From: Micromonospora sp. BL4
Lineage (GTDB): Bacteria; Actinomycetota; Actinomycetes; Mycobacteriales; Micromonosporaceae
Direction of reading: 5' to 3'
Assembly: GCF_003667505.1 (NCBI RefSeq)
Contig: NZ_RCVJ01000112.1
Span: forward strand, 1-42,591
Length of the DNA: 42,591 nt
Numbering within the stretch: the stretch's first letter is position 1; each line of letters begins with the position of its first letter. The notes under the pieces were generated by a model, which saw only the letters and a program-made list of their open reading frames with translations, was not told the DNA's origin and did not search any database. The translations under genes and the position numbers were made by a program. Below are positions 29,818 through 38,003 of the stretch, in pieces.

Positions 29818-31351
29818 ACCGGTCTCCGTCGACCCGCGGCAGCAGCCGCCGGGCGTCACCTCCACCTCGCCGCCGCTGGCCGCGCCGAACGGCCGACACC
29901 ATTCGGTGCCGATGCCGACGCCCCCGCCGGCACCCGCGGCCAGCCCGCCGCCGGAGGCGCCACCCCGCGCCCGCATGGACTTCCAGGTGGTCCGGGAGTT
30001 GCGCCGGGAACTGACCGAGCGGCTCACCCTCTGGCAGCGCGGCCGTGAGTTCACCGTCGACGAGGAGGACACCGAGCGGGCCCGGCTGGCCGTCGCGGTG
30101 GTCGCCGAGTACGCGGACGCGGTCCGCCGGGCCGGCACACCGATGGCCGCCGGCGCGGAACGCCTCCTGCTCGACCAGGTGACCGCCGAGCTGGTCGGCT
30201 TGGGCCGGCTGCAGACCCTGCTGGTCGACGACACCATCGAGGAGGTGCACATCCTCGGCTGCGACCAGGTACGCATCACCCGGCACGGCGGCGGGGTGGA
30301 CTGGGCCGAGCCGATCGCCGACAGCGACGCCGAGTTGGTGGAGATCCTCCAGGCGGCGGCACGCCGCGCGGGCGCGACCGAGCGGTCCCTGTCCACCGTG
30401 AAGCCCACCCTCGACCTGCAACTGCCCGACGGCAGCCGGTTGGCCGCGGTGTTCCTGGTCAGCCACCGCCCGTATGCGGTGATCCGCAAGCACAACACCC
30501 TGGACGTGAGCCTGGACGACGTGGCCGGCGCCCGGGGTGACCTGGACGAGATGATCGACCCACTGCTGCGCGACTTCCTCCGCGCGGCGATGCGCGCCGG
30601 GCTGAACATCATGGTCGCCGGGCTGGCCGGTGCCGGGAAGACCACGATCATCCGCGCGCTGATGAACGAGATCCCGCCCGACGAGCCGTACGTGCTGCTG
30701 GAGGAGAGCCGGGAGCTGCTGCCGGCCCGCCGGCGGGAGCGGCACCGGGCGGTGATGAGCTTCGAGGCCCGCGAGGGGCACGGCGAACGTGGCTTCGACG
30801 GCCGGCCCGCCGGTGAGGTGACGATCGCCGACCTGATCCCACTCTCACTGCGGATGGGCGTGCTGCGGATCATCGTGGGTGAGGTGCGGTCCCGGGAGAT
30901 CGTGCCGATGCTCCAGGCGATGACCACCAGCCGGGGCTCGATGTGCACCATCCACGCCCGCACGTCGGCCGGTGTCGGCGAACGGATCGTCGAGCTGGCG
31001 CTGGCGCACGGCCGCGAGATGACCGTCGACCAGGCCCGCCGGATGGCCGGCAACGCCCTGGACCTGATCGTCTACGTCACCGTCGAGGACGAGACCGCGA
31101 TCGGCGGGCGCAAGCACCGGTTCGTGTCGCACGTAGAGGAGGTGATCGGCGCTGGCGAAGCCGGCCGCATCACCACCACCACGGTCTTCGGGCCCGGCCC
31201 GGACGGCCGCGCGGTCCCCCGGCACCTGCCGGAACGGGTCCGCGACCAACTGCTGCGGGTGGGGTACGACGCCCGGCTGCTGACCCGGTGGATCGAGGCC
31301 GGCACCGGCGCCTGGCGTCGCCCCCGGCAGACCCGACTGGCCCGGCGGTGA
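29807..31351 (+). CDS. tadA: Flp pilus assembly ATPase TadA (CpaF-type)
   Basis: A 514-residue secretion ATPase of the type II/IV family. The first ~55 residues are Pro-rich and disordered, then an N-terminal domain leads to the ATPase. Walker A is GLAGAGKTTIIRA (about 270-282), the Walker B-like region is VLRIIVGEVRSREI, and the His box is in MCTIHARTS. It powers assembly of Flp pili by driving TadB/TadC in the inner membrane. ATG 29807 is shared with the end of the CpaE-like gene. TadB follows immediately. Confidence 0.95.
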   Translation: MRFEPVSVDPRQQPPGVTSTSPPLAAPNGRHHSVPMPTPPPAPAASPPPEAPPRARMDFQVVRELRRELTERLTLWQRGREFTVDEEDTERARLAVAVVAEYADAVRRAGTPMAAGAERLLLDQVTAELVGLGRLQTLLVDDTIEEVHILGCDQVRITRHGGGVDWAEPIADSDAELVEILQAAARRAGATERSLSTVKPTLDLQLPDGSRLAAVFLVSHRPYAVIRKHNTLDVSLDDVAGARGDLDEMIDPLLRDFLRAAMRAGLNIMVAGLAGAGKTTIIRALMNEIPPDEPYVLLEESRELLPARRRERHRAVMSFEAREGHGERGFDGRPAGEVTIADLIPLSLRMGVLRIIVGEVRSREIVPMLQAMTTSRGSMCTIHARTSAGVGERIVELALAHGREMTVDQARRMAGNALDLIVYVTVEDETAIGGRKHRFVSHVEEVIGAGEAGRITTTTVFGPGPDGRAVPRHLPERVRDQLLRVGYDARLLTRWIEAGTGAWRRPRQTRLARR

Positions 31352-31355
31352 TCTG

Positions 31356-32258
31356 GTGCGGACCAACCTGGAACTGATCGCGGTGGTCTCCGGCGCCGCC
31401 TGTGTCGCGGGGCTGCTGCTGGCCGTGGTCGCGCTGATCGGCACCCGGCGGCCCGTCGGCCCCGGCCCGGGCTCCGGACCTGGCCTGAGCCGACTCTGGC
31501 GTGGCTCCGGCGCCACTCCTGGCGAACGGCGGGCCTACCAGGCGCTGCTGCTCACCGCGTTGGCCGCCGGCGCGCTGGCCTTCCTGCTGACCGGGCTGCC
31601 GGTGGTGGGTCTGCTGGTGGCGGTGGCGGTGCCCGGCACCCCGTGGCTGTTCGCGGTGGGCAAGGCCGAGCAGCGGGCGATCGCCCGGATCGAGGCGGTC
31701 GGCGAGTGGACCCGCCGACTCAAGGACGTCTCCGGCACCGGGCAGGGCCTCCAACAGTCGATCATCGGCACGATCGGCACCGTGCCACCTGGCGTCGAGG
31801 ACGAGGTTCGCCTGCTCGCCGCCCGGTTGCAGGCCGGCTGGACGGCCCGCTCCGCGCTGCTGGCGTTCGCCGACGACATCGGCGACCCGGTCTGCGACCA
31901 GGTGGTGGCGGCGTTGATCCTGCACCTCACCGACCGGGGCGAGCGGCTGGGCGACGTACTCGGCTCGATCGCCGGCGCGGCGGCGGCGGAGGTCGCCACC
32001 CGCCGGGAGATCGAGGCGAAGCGCACCCAGCCCCGGTTCGCGGTCCGCTTCCTCACCGGCATGACCCTCGCGACTCTGGCGTACGGGCTGATCAACACCG
32101 AGTACATCGAGCCGTACGGCACGCCGGTGGGTCAACTGGTGATGGCCGCCCTCGGCGCAGCCTTCATCGGCCTGCTGGCCTGGGTGCGGTCGATGAGCCA
32201 GCCGCAGCGGCCGGCCCGGTTCCTGCCGGCGCCGGACCCGCAGGAGGTGATCGCGTGA
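31356..32258 (+). CDS. tadB: TadB-like type II/IV platform protein
   Basis: A 300-residue inner-membrane protein of the GspF/TadB type. Two N-terminal TM segments (VVSGAACVAGLLLAVVALIG and AFLLTGLPVVGLLVAVAVPG) precede a cytoplasmic helical domain (RRLKDVSGTGQGLQQSIIGT, LHLTDRGERLGDVLGSIAGA) and further TM segments follow (FLTGMTLATLAYGLI, AALGAAFIGLLAWV). It is part of the Flp pilus platform contacting TadA. It starts at GTG 31356 and overlaps TadC by GTGA. Confidence 0.9.
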   Translation: MRTNLELIAVVSGAACVAGLLLAVVALIGTRRPVGPGPGSGPGLSRLWRGSGATPGERRAYQALLLTALAAGALAFLLTGLPVVGLLVAVAVPGTPWLFAVGKAEQRAIARIEAVGEWTRRLKDVSGTGQGLQQSIIGTIGTVPPGVEDEVRLLAARLQAGWTARSALLAFADDIGDPVCDQVVAALILHLTDRGERLGDVLGSIAGAAAAEVATRREIEAKRTQPRFAVRFLTGMTLATLAYGLINTEYIEPYGTPVGQLVMAALGAAFIGLLAWVRSMSQPQRPARFLPAPDPQEVIA

Positions 32259-33133
32259 GCGTGATCGTGAACTGGCACCTGGCCATCGCGGTGTGCGGTG
32301 GAGCGGCCGTGGGGCTGGGCCTGTTCCTGGTGGTCCGCGAGCTCGTGCCGGCGACCCCGGCGCTCGGGCCGGCACTGCGCCGGTTGCACCAGCCGGCCGG
32401 CACCGGCCGGGTCGCCGCTCCCGCCTCCCGGCGACTGGACTGGCTGACCGGGCTGGCCCGTTGGCTGCGGCCGCCGCACCGGCAGCTCGCCCTGATCGGT
32501 CAGACCTCCGAGCAGTACGCGCTGTCGGTACTGCTCTCCGCGCTGGTCGGGCTGGCCACGCCGACCCTGCTCGGGGTGGCGCTGTTCGTGCTGGGCGTTT
32601 CGCTGCCGTTGGTCGTACCGGTGCTCGGCAGCCTCGGCCTGGCGCTGATCGGCGGGCTGCTGGCGCACCGGGCGGTGCTCACCAAGGCCGACGCCGCCCG
32701 GGACGAGTTCCGCCAGGCCGTCTGCACCTACCTGGATCTGGTGGCGTTGCAGCTCTCCGCCGCGCACGGGCCGGTGCAGTCGCTGGAGCGGGCCGCCGCG
32801 GTCTGCGACGGCTGGGTCTTCGACCGGATCCAGGAGTCGCTGCGGATCGCCCAGATGCAGATGCACGCGCCCTGGGACGAGCTGCGCGACCTCGCCGACA
32901 AGATCGGCATCCCGGAGCTGGGCGACGTCGGCGCGATCATGCGCTCCTCCGGCAGCGAGGGAGCGCAGGTGCACGAGACCCTGCGCAGCCGGGCCGACTC
33001 GCTACGCGACCAGATCCGCACCGACAACCTCGCCCGCGCCGAGGGGGTGACCAGCAAGCTCGACATTCCGGGCGCGCTGCTCGTTTTCGTGCTGCTCGGC
33101 TTCGTCGTCTACCCGTTCATCGCCCGTGTCTGA
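32255..33133 (+). CDS. tadC: TadC-like type II/IV platform protein
   Basis: A 292-residue inner-membrane partner of TadB. TM segments at the N-terminus (VCGGAAVGLGLFLVVRELV), middle (VLLSALVGLATPTLLGVALF, LVVPVLGSLGLALIGGLLA) and C-terminus (LLVFVLLGFVVYPFIARV), with the cytoplasmic type II F region YLDLVALQLSAAHGPVQSLE and MRSSGSEGAQVHETLRSRAD between. It forms the platform with TadB. GTG start overlaps the tadB stop; a 24-bp gap precedes the pilin gene. Confidence 0.9.
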   Translation: MSVIVNWHLAIAVCGGAAVGLGLFLVVRELVPATPALGPALRRLHQPAGTGRVAAPASRRLDWLTGLARWLRPPHRQLALIGQTSEQYALSVLLSALVGLATPTLLGVALFVLGVSLPLVVPVLGSLGLALIGGLLAHRAVLTKADAARDEFRQAVCTYLDLVALQLSAAHGPVQSLERAAAVCDGWVFDRIQESLRIAQMQMHAPWDELRDLADKIGIPELGDVGAIMRSSGSEGAQVHETLRSRADSLRDQIRTDNLARAEGVTSKLDIPGALLVFVLLGFVVYPFIARV

Positions 33134-33157
33134 TCCGACCCCGAGAAGGAGTACGCC

Positions 33158-33361
33158 ATGTCCATCATCAGCTACCTGCATTTCGTGCTGACGACGCGCG
33201 TCGCCGAGCTGCGCCGCGACGGCGAGCGCGGCGACAGCCCGGTGCCGACCGCGGTGATCATCTTCGGTCTGGTCTTCGTGGCGACCATCGTCACCGGCCT
33301 GGCCCTGGGCAAGGCCAACGACTGGATGAACGCCATCCCGAACCACACGGACCCGAAGTAG
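33158..33361 (+). CDS. Small Flp-type pilin
   Basis: A 67-residue protein with a basic N-terminus (to about residue 25), a short Gly-Asp segment and one TM helix (about 31-50, TAVIIFGLVFVATIVTGLAL), then a 17-residue tail. The position and size fit an Flp/Fap pilin whose N-terminal leader would be removed by the prepilin peptidase after Gly25. The residue 5 positions after that Gly is Pro30, where Flp pilins normally have Glu. Ribosome-binding site GAAGGAG upstream. Probably the major structural pilin. Confidence 0.75.
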   Translation: MSIISYLHFVLTTRVAELRRDGERGDSPVPTAVIIFGLVFVATIVTGLALGKANDWMNAIPNHTDPK

Positions 33362-33366
33362 CGGAC

Positions 33367-33810
33367 ATGCGCCGAGCCGCGTTCCCATGGTGGTGCCGGG
33401 CGGTCGCCGCTGCCCGGCGCCACCTCGCGGCCGGTGACCGGGAGCGGGGAGCCAACCCGGTGGAGCTGGCCGTGGTCATGCCGCTGATCCTGGTGCTGCT
33501 CTTCGCCTCGCTCCAGGTCGCGGCCGTCTTCCTGGCCCGATCCACGGCGTTGAACGCCGCGCAGAGCGGGGTCAACGCCCAGCGGCTGTACGACGCCCCG
33601 GACGGCGCCGGGGTCGCCAGCGCCACCCGCTTCCTGAAAGCCACCGGCGGCTGGCTGGTGGGCTGGGGGAAGACCGACCCGAGCTGCGTGACCACCGCGA
33701 CCGAGGTGACCTGTACGGTGCGCGGCCGGTCCCTGTCGGTGGTGCCCGGCGTGGACTTCGCGGTGGAGCAGACCGCGCACGGGACAGTGGAACGGGTGAC
33801 CACTCCGTGA
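33367..33810 (+). CDS. TadE-like pilin protein
   Basis: A 147-residue protein with an Arg-rich N-terminus, then the pilin-type motif GANPVELAVVMP, in which Glu lies 5 residues after the cleavage-type Gly, followed by one TM segment (LAVVMPLILVLLFASLQVA) and an extracytoplasmic domain with two Cys. TadE-like proteins are minor pilins of Tad systems. ATG 33367 follows the pilin stop by 5 bp and the next gene overlaps by GTGA. Confidence 0.85.
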   Translation: MRRAAFPWWCRAVAAARRHLAAGDRERGANPVELAVVMPLILVLLFASLQVAAVFLARSTALNAAQSGVNAQRLYDAPDGAGVASATRFLKATGGWLVGWGKTDPSCVTTATEVTCTVRGRSLSVVPGVDFAVEQTAHGTVERVTTP

Positions 33811-34274
33811 ACCGCAGCGCCGAGCGGGGCTCGGTCTCCATCGAGGTGGCGGTGCTCGCGCCCGCGTTCATCGCGTTGATGGTGCTGGCAGGCGTGGCCG
33901 GGCGTAGCGCGGTCGCGGCGGAGGCGATCGACGCCGCCGCGCACGACGCGGCCCGCGCCGCCTCGATCTCCCGGGATGCCAGAAGCGCGCGGACCGCGGC
34001 GCGGGAGGCCGCCCGCAAACAGCTGGACTGGCACGGGCTGGCCTGCGCCAATGACCTCCACCCGACCTTCTCCGGATCGGTGGCCGGCAAGGCCACCAGC
34101 TTCAACGCCGCCTTCCGCAGCCCGGTCGGTACGGACGCCACGGTGACGGTGGAGATCAGCTGCCTGGTGTCCTTCAAGGACATCTCCTTGAACGTCGTGC
34201 CCGGGATGCCGACTGACAACCGGATCACGGCGAGTTTCACCTCGCCCCTGGACCGCTACCGGAGCCGACGATGA
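33807..34274 (+). CDS. TadE/TadF-like minor pilin
   Basis: A 155-residue paralogue-like minor pilin. After a short leader comes ERGSVSIEVAVLAP with Glu 5 residues after Gly, then one TM segment (VAVLAPAFIALMVLAGVAG) and a Cys-containing outer domain. GTG start overlaps the previous stop, and the next gene's ATG overlaps this stop. It likely forms a minor-pilin complex with the TadE-like protein. Confidence 0.83.
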   Translation: MNRSAERGSVSIEVAVLAPAFIALMVLAGVAGRSAVAAEAIDAAAHDAARAASISRDARSARTAAREAARKQLDWHGLACANDLHPTFSGSVAGKATSFNAAFRSPVGTDATVTVEISCLVSFKDISLNVVPGMPTDNRITASFTSPLDRYRSRR

Positions 34275-34729
34275 CCGCCATCGCCTCCCGGCGTCCACGC
34301 GCCGGTGACCACGGCCGGGTCAGCATCTTCCTGGCGGTGGCGATGACCGGCGTACTGGCCATCGTGGGCCTCTCCTTCGACGGCGCCGGGCAGCTGCGCA
34401 CCCTGCAACGCGCCGACAACCTGGCCGCCGAGGCGGCCCGGGCCGGCGGTCAGGCCATCGACCGGGCCACCGCGATCGAGGGCGGGCCGACGCGGATCAA
34501 CCGGCGGCAGGCCCGCGTCGCGGTCGCCAACTACCTGGCCGCCGCCGGCACCACCGGCCACACCGTGAGCTTCCCGCAGGTCGCCGGGGAGACCCTAGTC
34601 CGGGTACGCGTCACGATCACCTACCGCCGATCGATGCTCGGGCTGTTCGGCTTCGCCAGCACGGTCACCGTCACCGGCGAGGCGACCGCGCGGGCCATCA
34701 CCCGAGCGCCAGCACCGCCGGAACCGTAG
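34271..34729 (+). CDS. TadG-N-like/pilus-associated membrane protein
   Basis: A 152-residue protein with the same layout as the two before it: DHGRVSIFLAVAMTGVLAIV, one TM segment and an outer domain ending in a Pro-rich tail. Here the position 5 residues after the cleavage-type Gly is Phe rather than Glu. TadE/G-like domain; probably a membrane-anchored scaffold of the pilus. ATGA overlap with the previous gene. Confidence 0.78.
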   Translation: MTAIASRRPRAGDHGRVSIFLAVAMTGVLAIVGLSFDGAGQLRTLQRADNLAAEAARAGGQAIDRATAIEGGPTRINRRQARVAVANYLAAAGTTGHTVSFPQVAGETLVRVRVTITYRRSMLGLFGFASTVTVTGEATARAITRAPAPPEP

Positions 34730-34743
34730 GAAGGAAGGCAGCC

Positions 34744-36153
34744 ATGCCCGCATCGGGTCGGTCCGTCGTACGGCGGACCGGACGAATCCTCACCGGCCTC
34801 GGAGCGCTGGTCGTGCTCTGCACACTGCTGGCCGGCGCGCCGGTGGCACTGCTCGCCTTCGCCGGCAACCCTCTGCCCGACCACCTGCCCACCATCGCCG
34901 AGGTGGGCACCGCGCTGACCAGCCGGGACGACGGCCAGCTCTTCCTGCGGGCGTTGGCACTGGCCGGCTGGTTCGGCTGGGCCACGTTCGCCTTCTCGGT
35001 CCTCGTCGAGTTGGGCGCGCAGAGCCTGCGCCGGCCGGCGCCGAAGCTGCCGGGGATGAGCCGCCAGCAGAAGGCCGCCGCCGCCCTGGTCGGTTCGGTC
35101 GCGCTGATCCTCGCCGCCAGCCCGGCCGCCGCCAGCGCCGCCGCCGTCTACGGCGGTTCGGCGTACGCCCACCCGGGCACACCGGCCGTCGCCACCCTGG
35201 CCGGCCCGGGCGCCGCCACCCTGGCTGGGCCGGCGTCCACGTCGGCGCTGGGTACGGCCCACGGGACCGCCGCGCCCCGCGTCGCGGGCGCCACGGTCAG
35301 CGACGCGTCGGCCCTGGCCGCGCCTTCGCGCGCGGGCGCGAGTGACGAGGCGGCTCCGGTGTACCGGGTGGCGCGGGGCGACTACCTCGGCGATGTGGCC
35401 GAGCGTTACCTGGACGAGTTCGCCGACTACCGACGGCTGGCCGAGCTGAACCGGCTCGACGACCCGGACCGGATCCGCCCTGGCCAGCTGCTCCGACTGC
35501 CCGCCGAGGCCACCGACCAGGGCGCCCGCTCCCATGCCACCGGCCGCCTGGTCGCCCGACCCGCGCCCAAGCCGCCGGCCCCCCGACCGGCACCCGAGCG
35601 GGCCGCGCCGGAACGTGTGGCACCGACACCACCCACCGGTACGGAGTCCACGGGTCAGCCGCCCGCGATGACGGTCGGCGCCGCCCGGGCCGGCGCGACC
35701 GACCGGGTCAACCGACCGCTGGCGGTCTCCGCCGTGCTGGCCGTGGCGAGCATCGTCGGCGCCCAGATCGGCGCGGTGCTCGGACTGCGCCGCCGCCCGG
35801 CCACCGCCGGCGCGTCCCCTCGGTCAGCCGCGTCCACCCGCACGCCCCGCGGCGGCGCGCGCAAAAGCATCGGCAGCGCAGCCCGGACCAGCAGCGGTAC
35901 GACCCGGACCGGCGGTACGACCCGGACCAGCAGCGGTACGACCCGGGCGCCTGGCATCACCACCGGGCCGAGCGGCGGAGCAGCGACCGCTGCCCCCGGG
36001 CGGTCCGGCGACGAGGGCCGGAGGGGGAACGCCTCCTGGGGTGACGGTGAGGGATGGGGCGGCTACGACGAACACGGTGGCCCGCTGGCCGGCGGACACG
36101 GATTGGACTCCGTGCCGGACGGACCGGAGGTCGGTAGGCACCGGCGCAGCTGA
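34744..36153 (+). CDS. LysM-domain membrane protein at the end of the Tad operon
   Basis: A 469-residue protein. Three N-terminal TM segments (about 15-39, 66-93, 112-136) are followed by a Pro/Ala-rich stretch, one LysM domain (about 206-252, YRVARGDYLGDVAERYLDEF ... GQLLRLP), another Pro-rich linker and a further TM segment (about 325-350, AVSAVLAVASIVGAQIGAVL). The last ~115 residues are Thr/Gly/Arg-rich repeats. LysM binds peptidoglycan, so the protein may fix the pilus machine to the wall. In related actinomycete Tad loci I recall a larger protein with LysM plus a C-terminal BTAD regulatory domain; no BTAD region is visible here. Confidence 0.78.
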   Translation: MPASGRSVVRRTGRILTGLGALVVLCTLLAGAPVALLAFAGNPLPDHLPTIAEVGTALTSRDDGQLFLRALALAGWFGWATFAFSVLVELGAQSLRRPAPKLPGMSRQQKAAAALVGSVALILAASPAAASAAAVYGGSAYAHPGTPAVATLAGPGAATLAGPASTSALGTAHGTAAPRVAGATVSDASALAAPSRAGASDEAAPVYRVARGDYLGDVAERYLDEFADYRRLAELNRLDDPDRIRPGQLLRLPAEATDQGARSHATGRLVARPAPKPPAPRPAPERAAPERVAPTPPTGTESTGQPPAMTVGAARAGATDRVNRPLAVSAVLAVASIVGAQIGAVLGLRRRPATAGASPRSAASTRTPRGGARKSIGSAARTSSGTTRTGGTTRTSSGTTRAPGITTGPSGGAATAAPGRSGDEGRRGNASWGDGEGWGGYDEHGGPLAGGHGLDSVPDGPEVGRHRRS

Positions 36154-36298
36154 CCCGGCGCTCGCCCCTCCGGTGAGTCCGCACGAGGTCGCCGCCGTTT
36201 GGGCGGTCAAGCGGCCGACCTCGGACGCAGGTCCGTCGGTTGGCGGTCACGCCGGGCTTCCTGCCCTGCTCGCTCCCGGTCGACAGGCCGCACCACCT

Positions 36299-36514
36299 TT
36301 CCAGCTCAACTTCCCGCCGGTCGACAACCGCAACCGGCTTCCAGCTCAACTCAGCGCCGGCCAACAGGCCGCACCGCGCCTCCAGCTCAACTCAGCGCCG
36401 ATCAACCGGGCCGCACTGGGCTTCCAGCTCAGCTCCTCGCCGGTCGACCGGGCCGCACTGAGCTTCCGACTCAGCTCACCGCCGATCGACAGCCGCGCCG
36501 GCTTCCCGCTCATT
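36299..36514. repeat. Minisatellite, about 40-42-bp period
   Basis: Units beginning TTCCAGCTCAAC or close variants start near 36299, 36339, 36380, 36422, 36464 and 36503. Each unit contains a GCCG(G/A)TCGACCGGGCCGCAC-like half. Because the period is close to a multiple of 3, frames stay open through it (translated motif F-Q-L-N-S-x-P-V-D-R-A-A-L), but no gene call is justified. Confidence 0.7.
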
Positions 36515-36576
36515 GCGGCGACCCCGGCGGCAGCACAGCAGCGGACTCGCCCCGGCTGGCGGCATGGGTCCGGAGA

Positions 36577-36620
36577 GCGCGATACCTCACAGGTATAAAT
36601 ATGACTCTGAGGTATCGCGC
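36577..36620. repeat. Palindromic element, copy 3
   Basis: GCGCGATACCTCA (36577-36589) pairs perfectly with TGAGGTATCGCGC (36608-36620). The inner part pairs AG/CT and ATA/TAT around AA with mismatches at the same positions as copy 2 and one extra T-G. Its left half matches the reverse complement of copy 2's right half (CACAGG...). Intergenic, between convergent genes. Confidence 0.85.
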
Positions 36621-36971
36621 TTGGAAGTAGCACCGGCCCCCTGCGTCTCGGACACAGAGTCAAGCGGCGCGCGGCAGCCCGCGCAGGATCAGCGGCGCAA
36701 ACGCCAGCCCGGCGCAAAATGAGCAGCGCGCACGCAATCCCGCTCAGGGGTGGAGCGGCGCTCAGCGGCCCGGCGCAGGAGCGGCGCGCTCAGCAGCCCA
36801 GCACCGGGTGAACGGCGCACGGCAGCCTGCCGCAGGATGAGCGGCGCTCAGCGGCTCGGCGCCGGATGAGCGGTGGCAACCCCGGCAGCCTGGCCCGAGC
36901 GCCGGACGCCGGGCAGCCGGCGGCCGGGCAGCGGGCGGCCGGGCAGCGGGCGGATATCCGTTCGCCGGCTG

Positions 36972-37823
36972 TCAGGGCAGGCGGGTCTGCAGCACGCCGT
37001 CCTGGACCCGGGTGGGCAGGATCTGCTGGTCGTTGCCGGACGGCCCCTGCACGACCTCGCCACCGTTCAGGCGGAAGGCGCTGCCGTGCCACGGGCAGAC
37101 CACACAGGCGTGTCCGTCGATCTCCTGTACCTCGCCCTCGCCGAGCGGCCCGCTCTGGTGCGGGCAACGCTCCAGCATCACGGTGACCTCGTCACCGTGC
37201 CGGTAGAGGATCACCGAGACGTCGTCCACCTCCCGGGTGACCAGCGTGCGTTGCGGGAGCGCCGCCATCTCGGCCAGCGAGTGCCAGCCGTCGCTCATCC
37301 GGTGCAGCTCGGAGATGCTCTGGTTGACCTGGGCCCCCTGCTTGTACGCCAGGTGGCCACCGATGTACGCCCCGAGGCTCACGGCGGTAAGCCCGATAAA
37401 CCCGAGGGTACGACCGACGCCGTGGCGGCCGGAGAGCCGCGCCGCCAGCGAGCCGGCATAGAGCGTCACGCCGACCGTGTTCGCGGCGGCGTGCACCAGG
37501 CCGACCCGGCGCTGGTCCCGGGAGAGCGCCGCCCAGTCGTTCAGCCCGGCGACGGCAGCGGGCAGCGCGCTCACGGTGCCCAGACCGACCAGCACGGTGG
37601 CGGGACGGCGCTGCCCGGGCATCAGGTCCAGCACCGCGGCGCTGATCCAGGCGCCCACCGGCACCTGCACCATCGCCGGATGCAGTGGATGCCCCAGCGT
37701 CACTCCGTGCAGCAGGTCCCGCAGTCGCCGGGGACGCAGCGTGGCGAGGACCGCCCGCTGCAGCCGGTCACCTGTTCGGTCCAGCCGCGATGCTTGCTCA
37801 ACTTTCGTCAACAGTGCTCGCAC
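36972..37823 (-). CDS. DUF2231 membrane domain fused to a Rieske [2Fe-2S] domain
   Basis: A 283-residue protein. The N-terminal ~175 residues are a DUF2231-type four-TM region (HPLHPAMVQVPVGAWISAAV, GLGTVSALPAAVAGLNDW, VGLVHAAANTVGVTLYAGSL, GFIGLTAVSLGAYIGGHLAY). The C-terminal ~100 residues are a Rieske domain with both cluster motifs: CPHQSG (C-x-H) and CPWHGS (C-x2-H). Such fusions move electrons near the membrane in an unknown pathway. GTG 37823 (VRALLTKVEQ) is the most family-like start; no strong ribosome-binding site is visible, so the start is moderately certain. It diverges from the crotonase gene. Confidence 0.85.
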   Translation of the reverse strand: MRALLTKVEQASRLDRTGDRLQRAVLATLRPRRLRDLLHGVTLGHPLHPAMVQVPVGAWISAAVLDLMPGQRRPATVLVGLGTVSALPAAVAGLNDWAALSRDQRRVGLVHAAANTVGVTLYAGSLAARLSGRHGVGRTLGFIGLTAVSLGAYIGGHLAYKQGAQVNQSISELHRMSDGWHSLAEMAALPQRTLVTREVDDVSVILYRHGDEVTVMLERCPHQSGPLGEGEVQEIDGHACVVCPWHGSAFRLNGGEVVQGPSGNDQQILPTRVQDGVLQTRLP

Positions 37824-38003
37824 CCGTACCGACTTCCCGGCGAACGCGGTCGCAAACCGGTCGGCGGTGACAGACCTGTAGCACGGCGTGTCGACAGCTC
37901 TTTCGGCCCGGGCCCGGCGCGTCGCATGATCGCCTGCGAGGGCTGCCGGGCTGCGGGGGATGCGGGGCTGCGGCGGCTGCGGTCCGGCGGGCATGCTGGG
38001 CCG

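Larger units (their letters stand above)
36154..36971. other. Repeat-rich intergenic region after the Tad operon
   Basis: About 800 bp between the LysM gene and the convergent Rieske gene. It holds a ~40-42-bp minisatellite (36299-36514), palindrome copy 3 (36577-36620), and a degenerate GC-rich repeat region (about 36690-36950, GAGCGGCGCTCAGCGGC-like words). Open frames run through the arrays but have no recognisable domain. Confidence 0.6.

Noticed and set aside
36041..36598. Plus-strand frame of 185 codons through the minisatellite
   Set aside because: Openness follows from the repeat period being close to a multiple of three; no domain, and it overlaps the LysM gene at its start.
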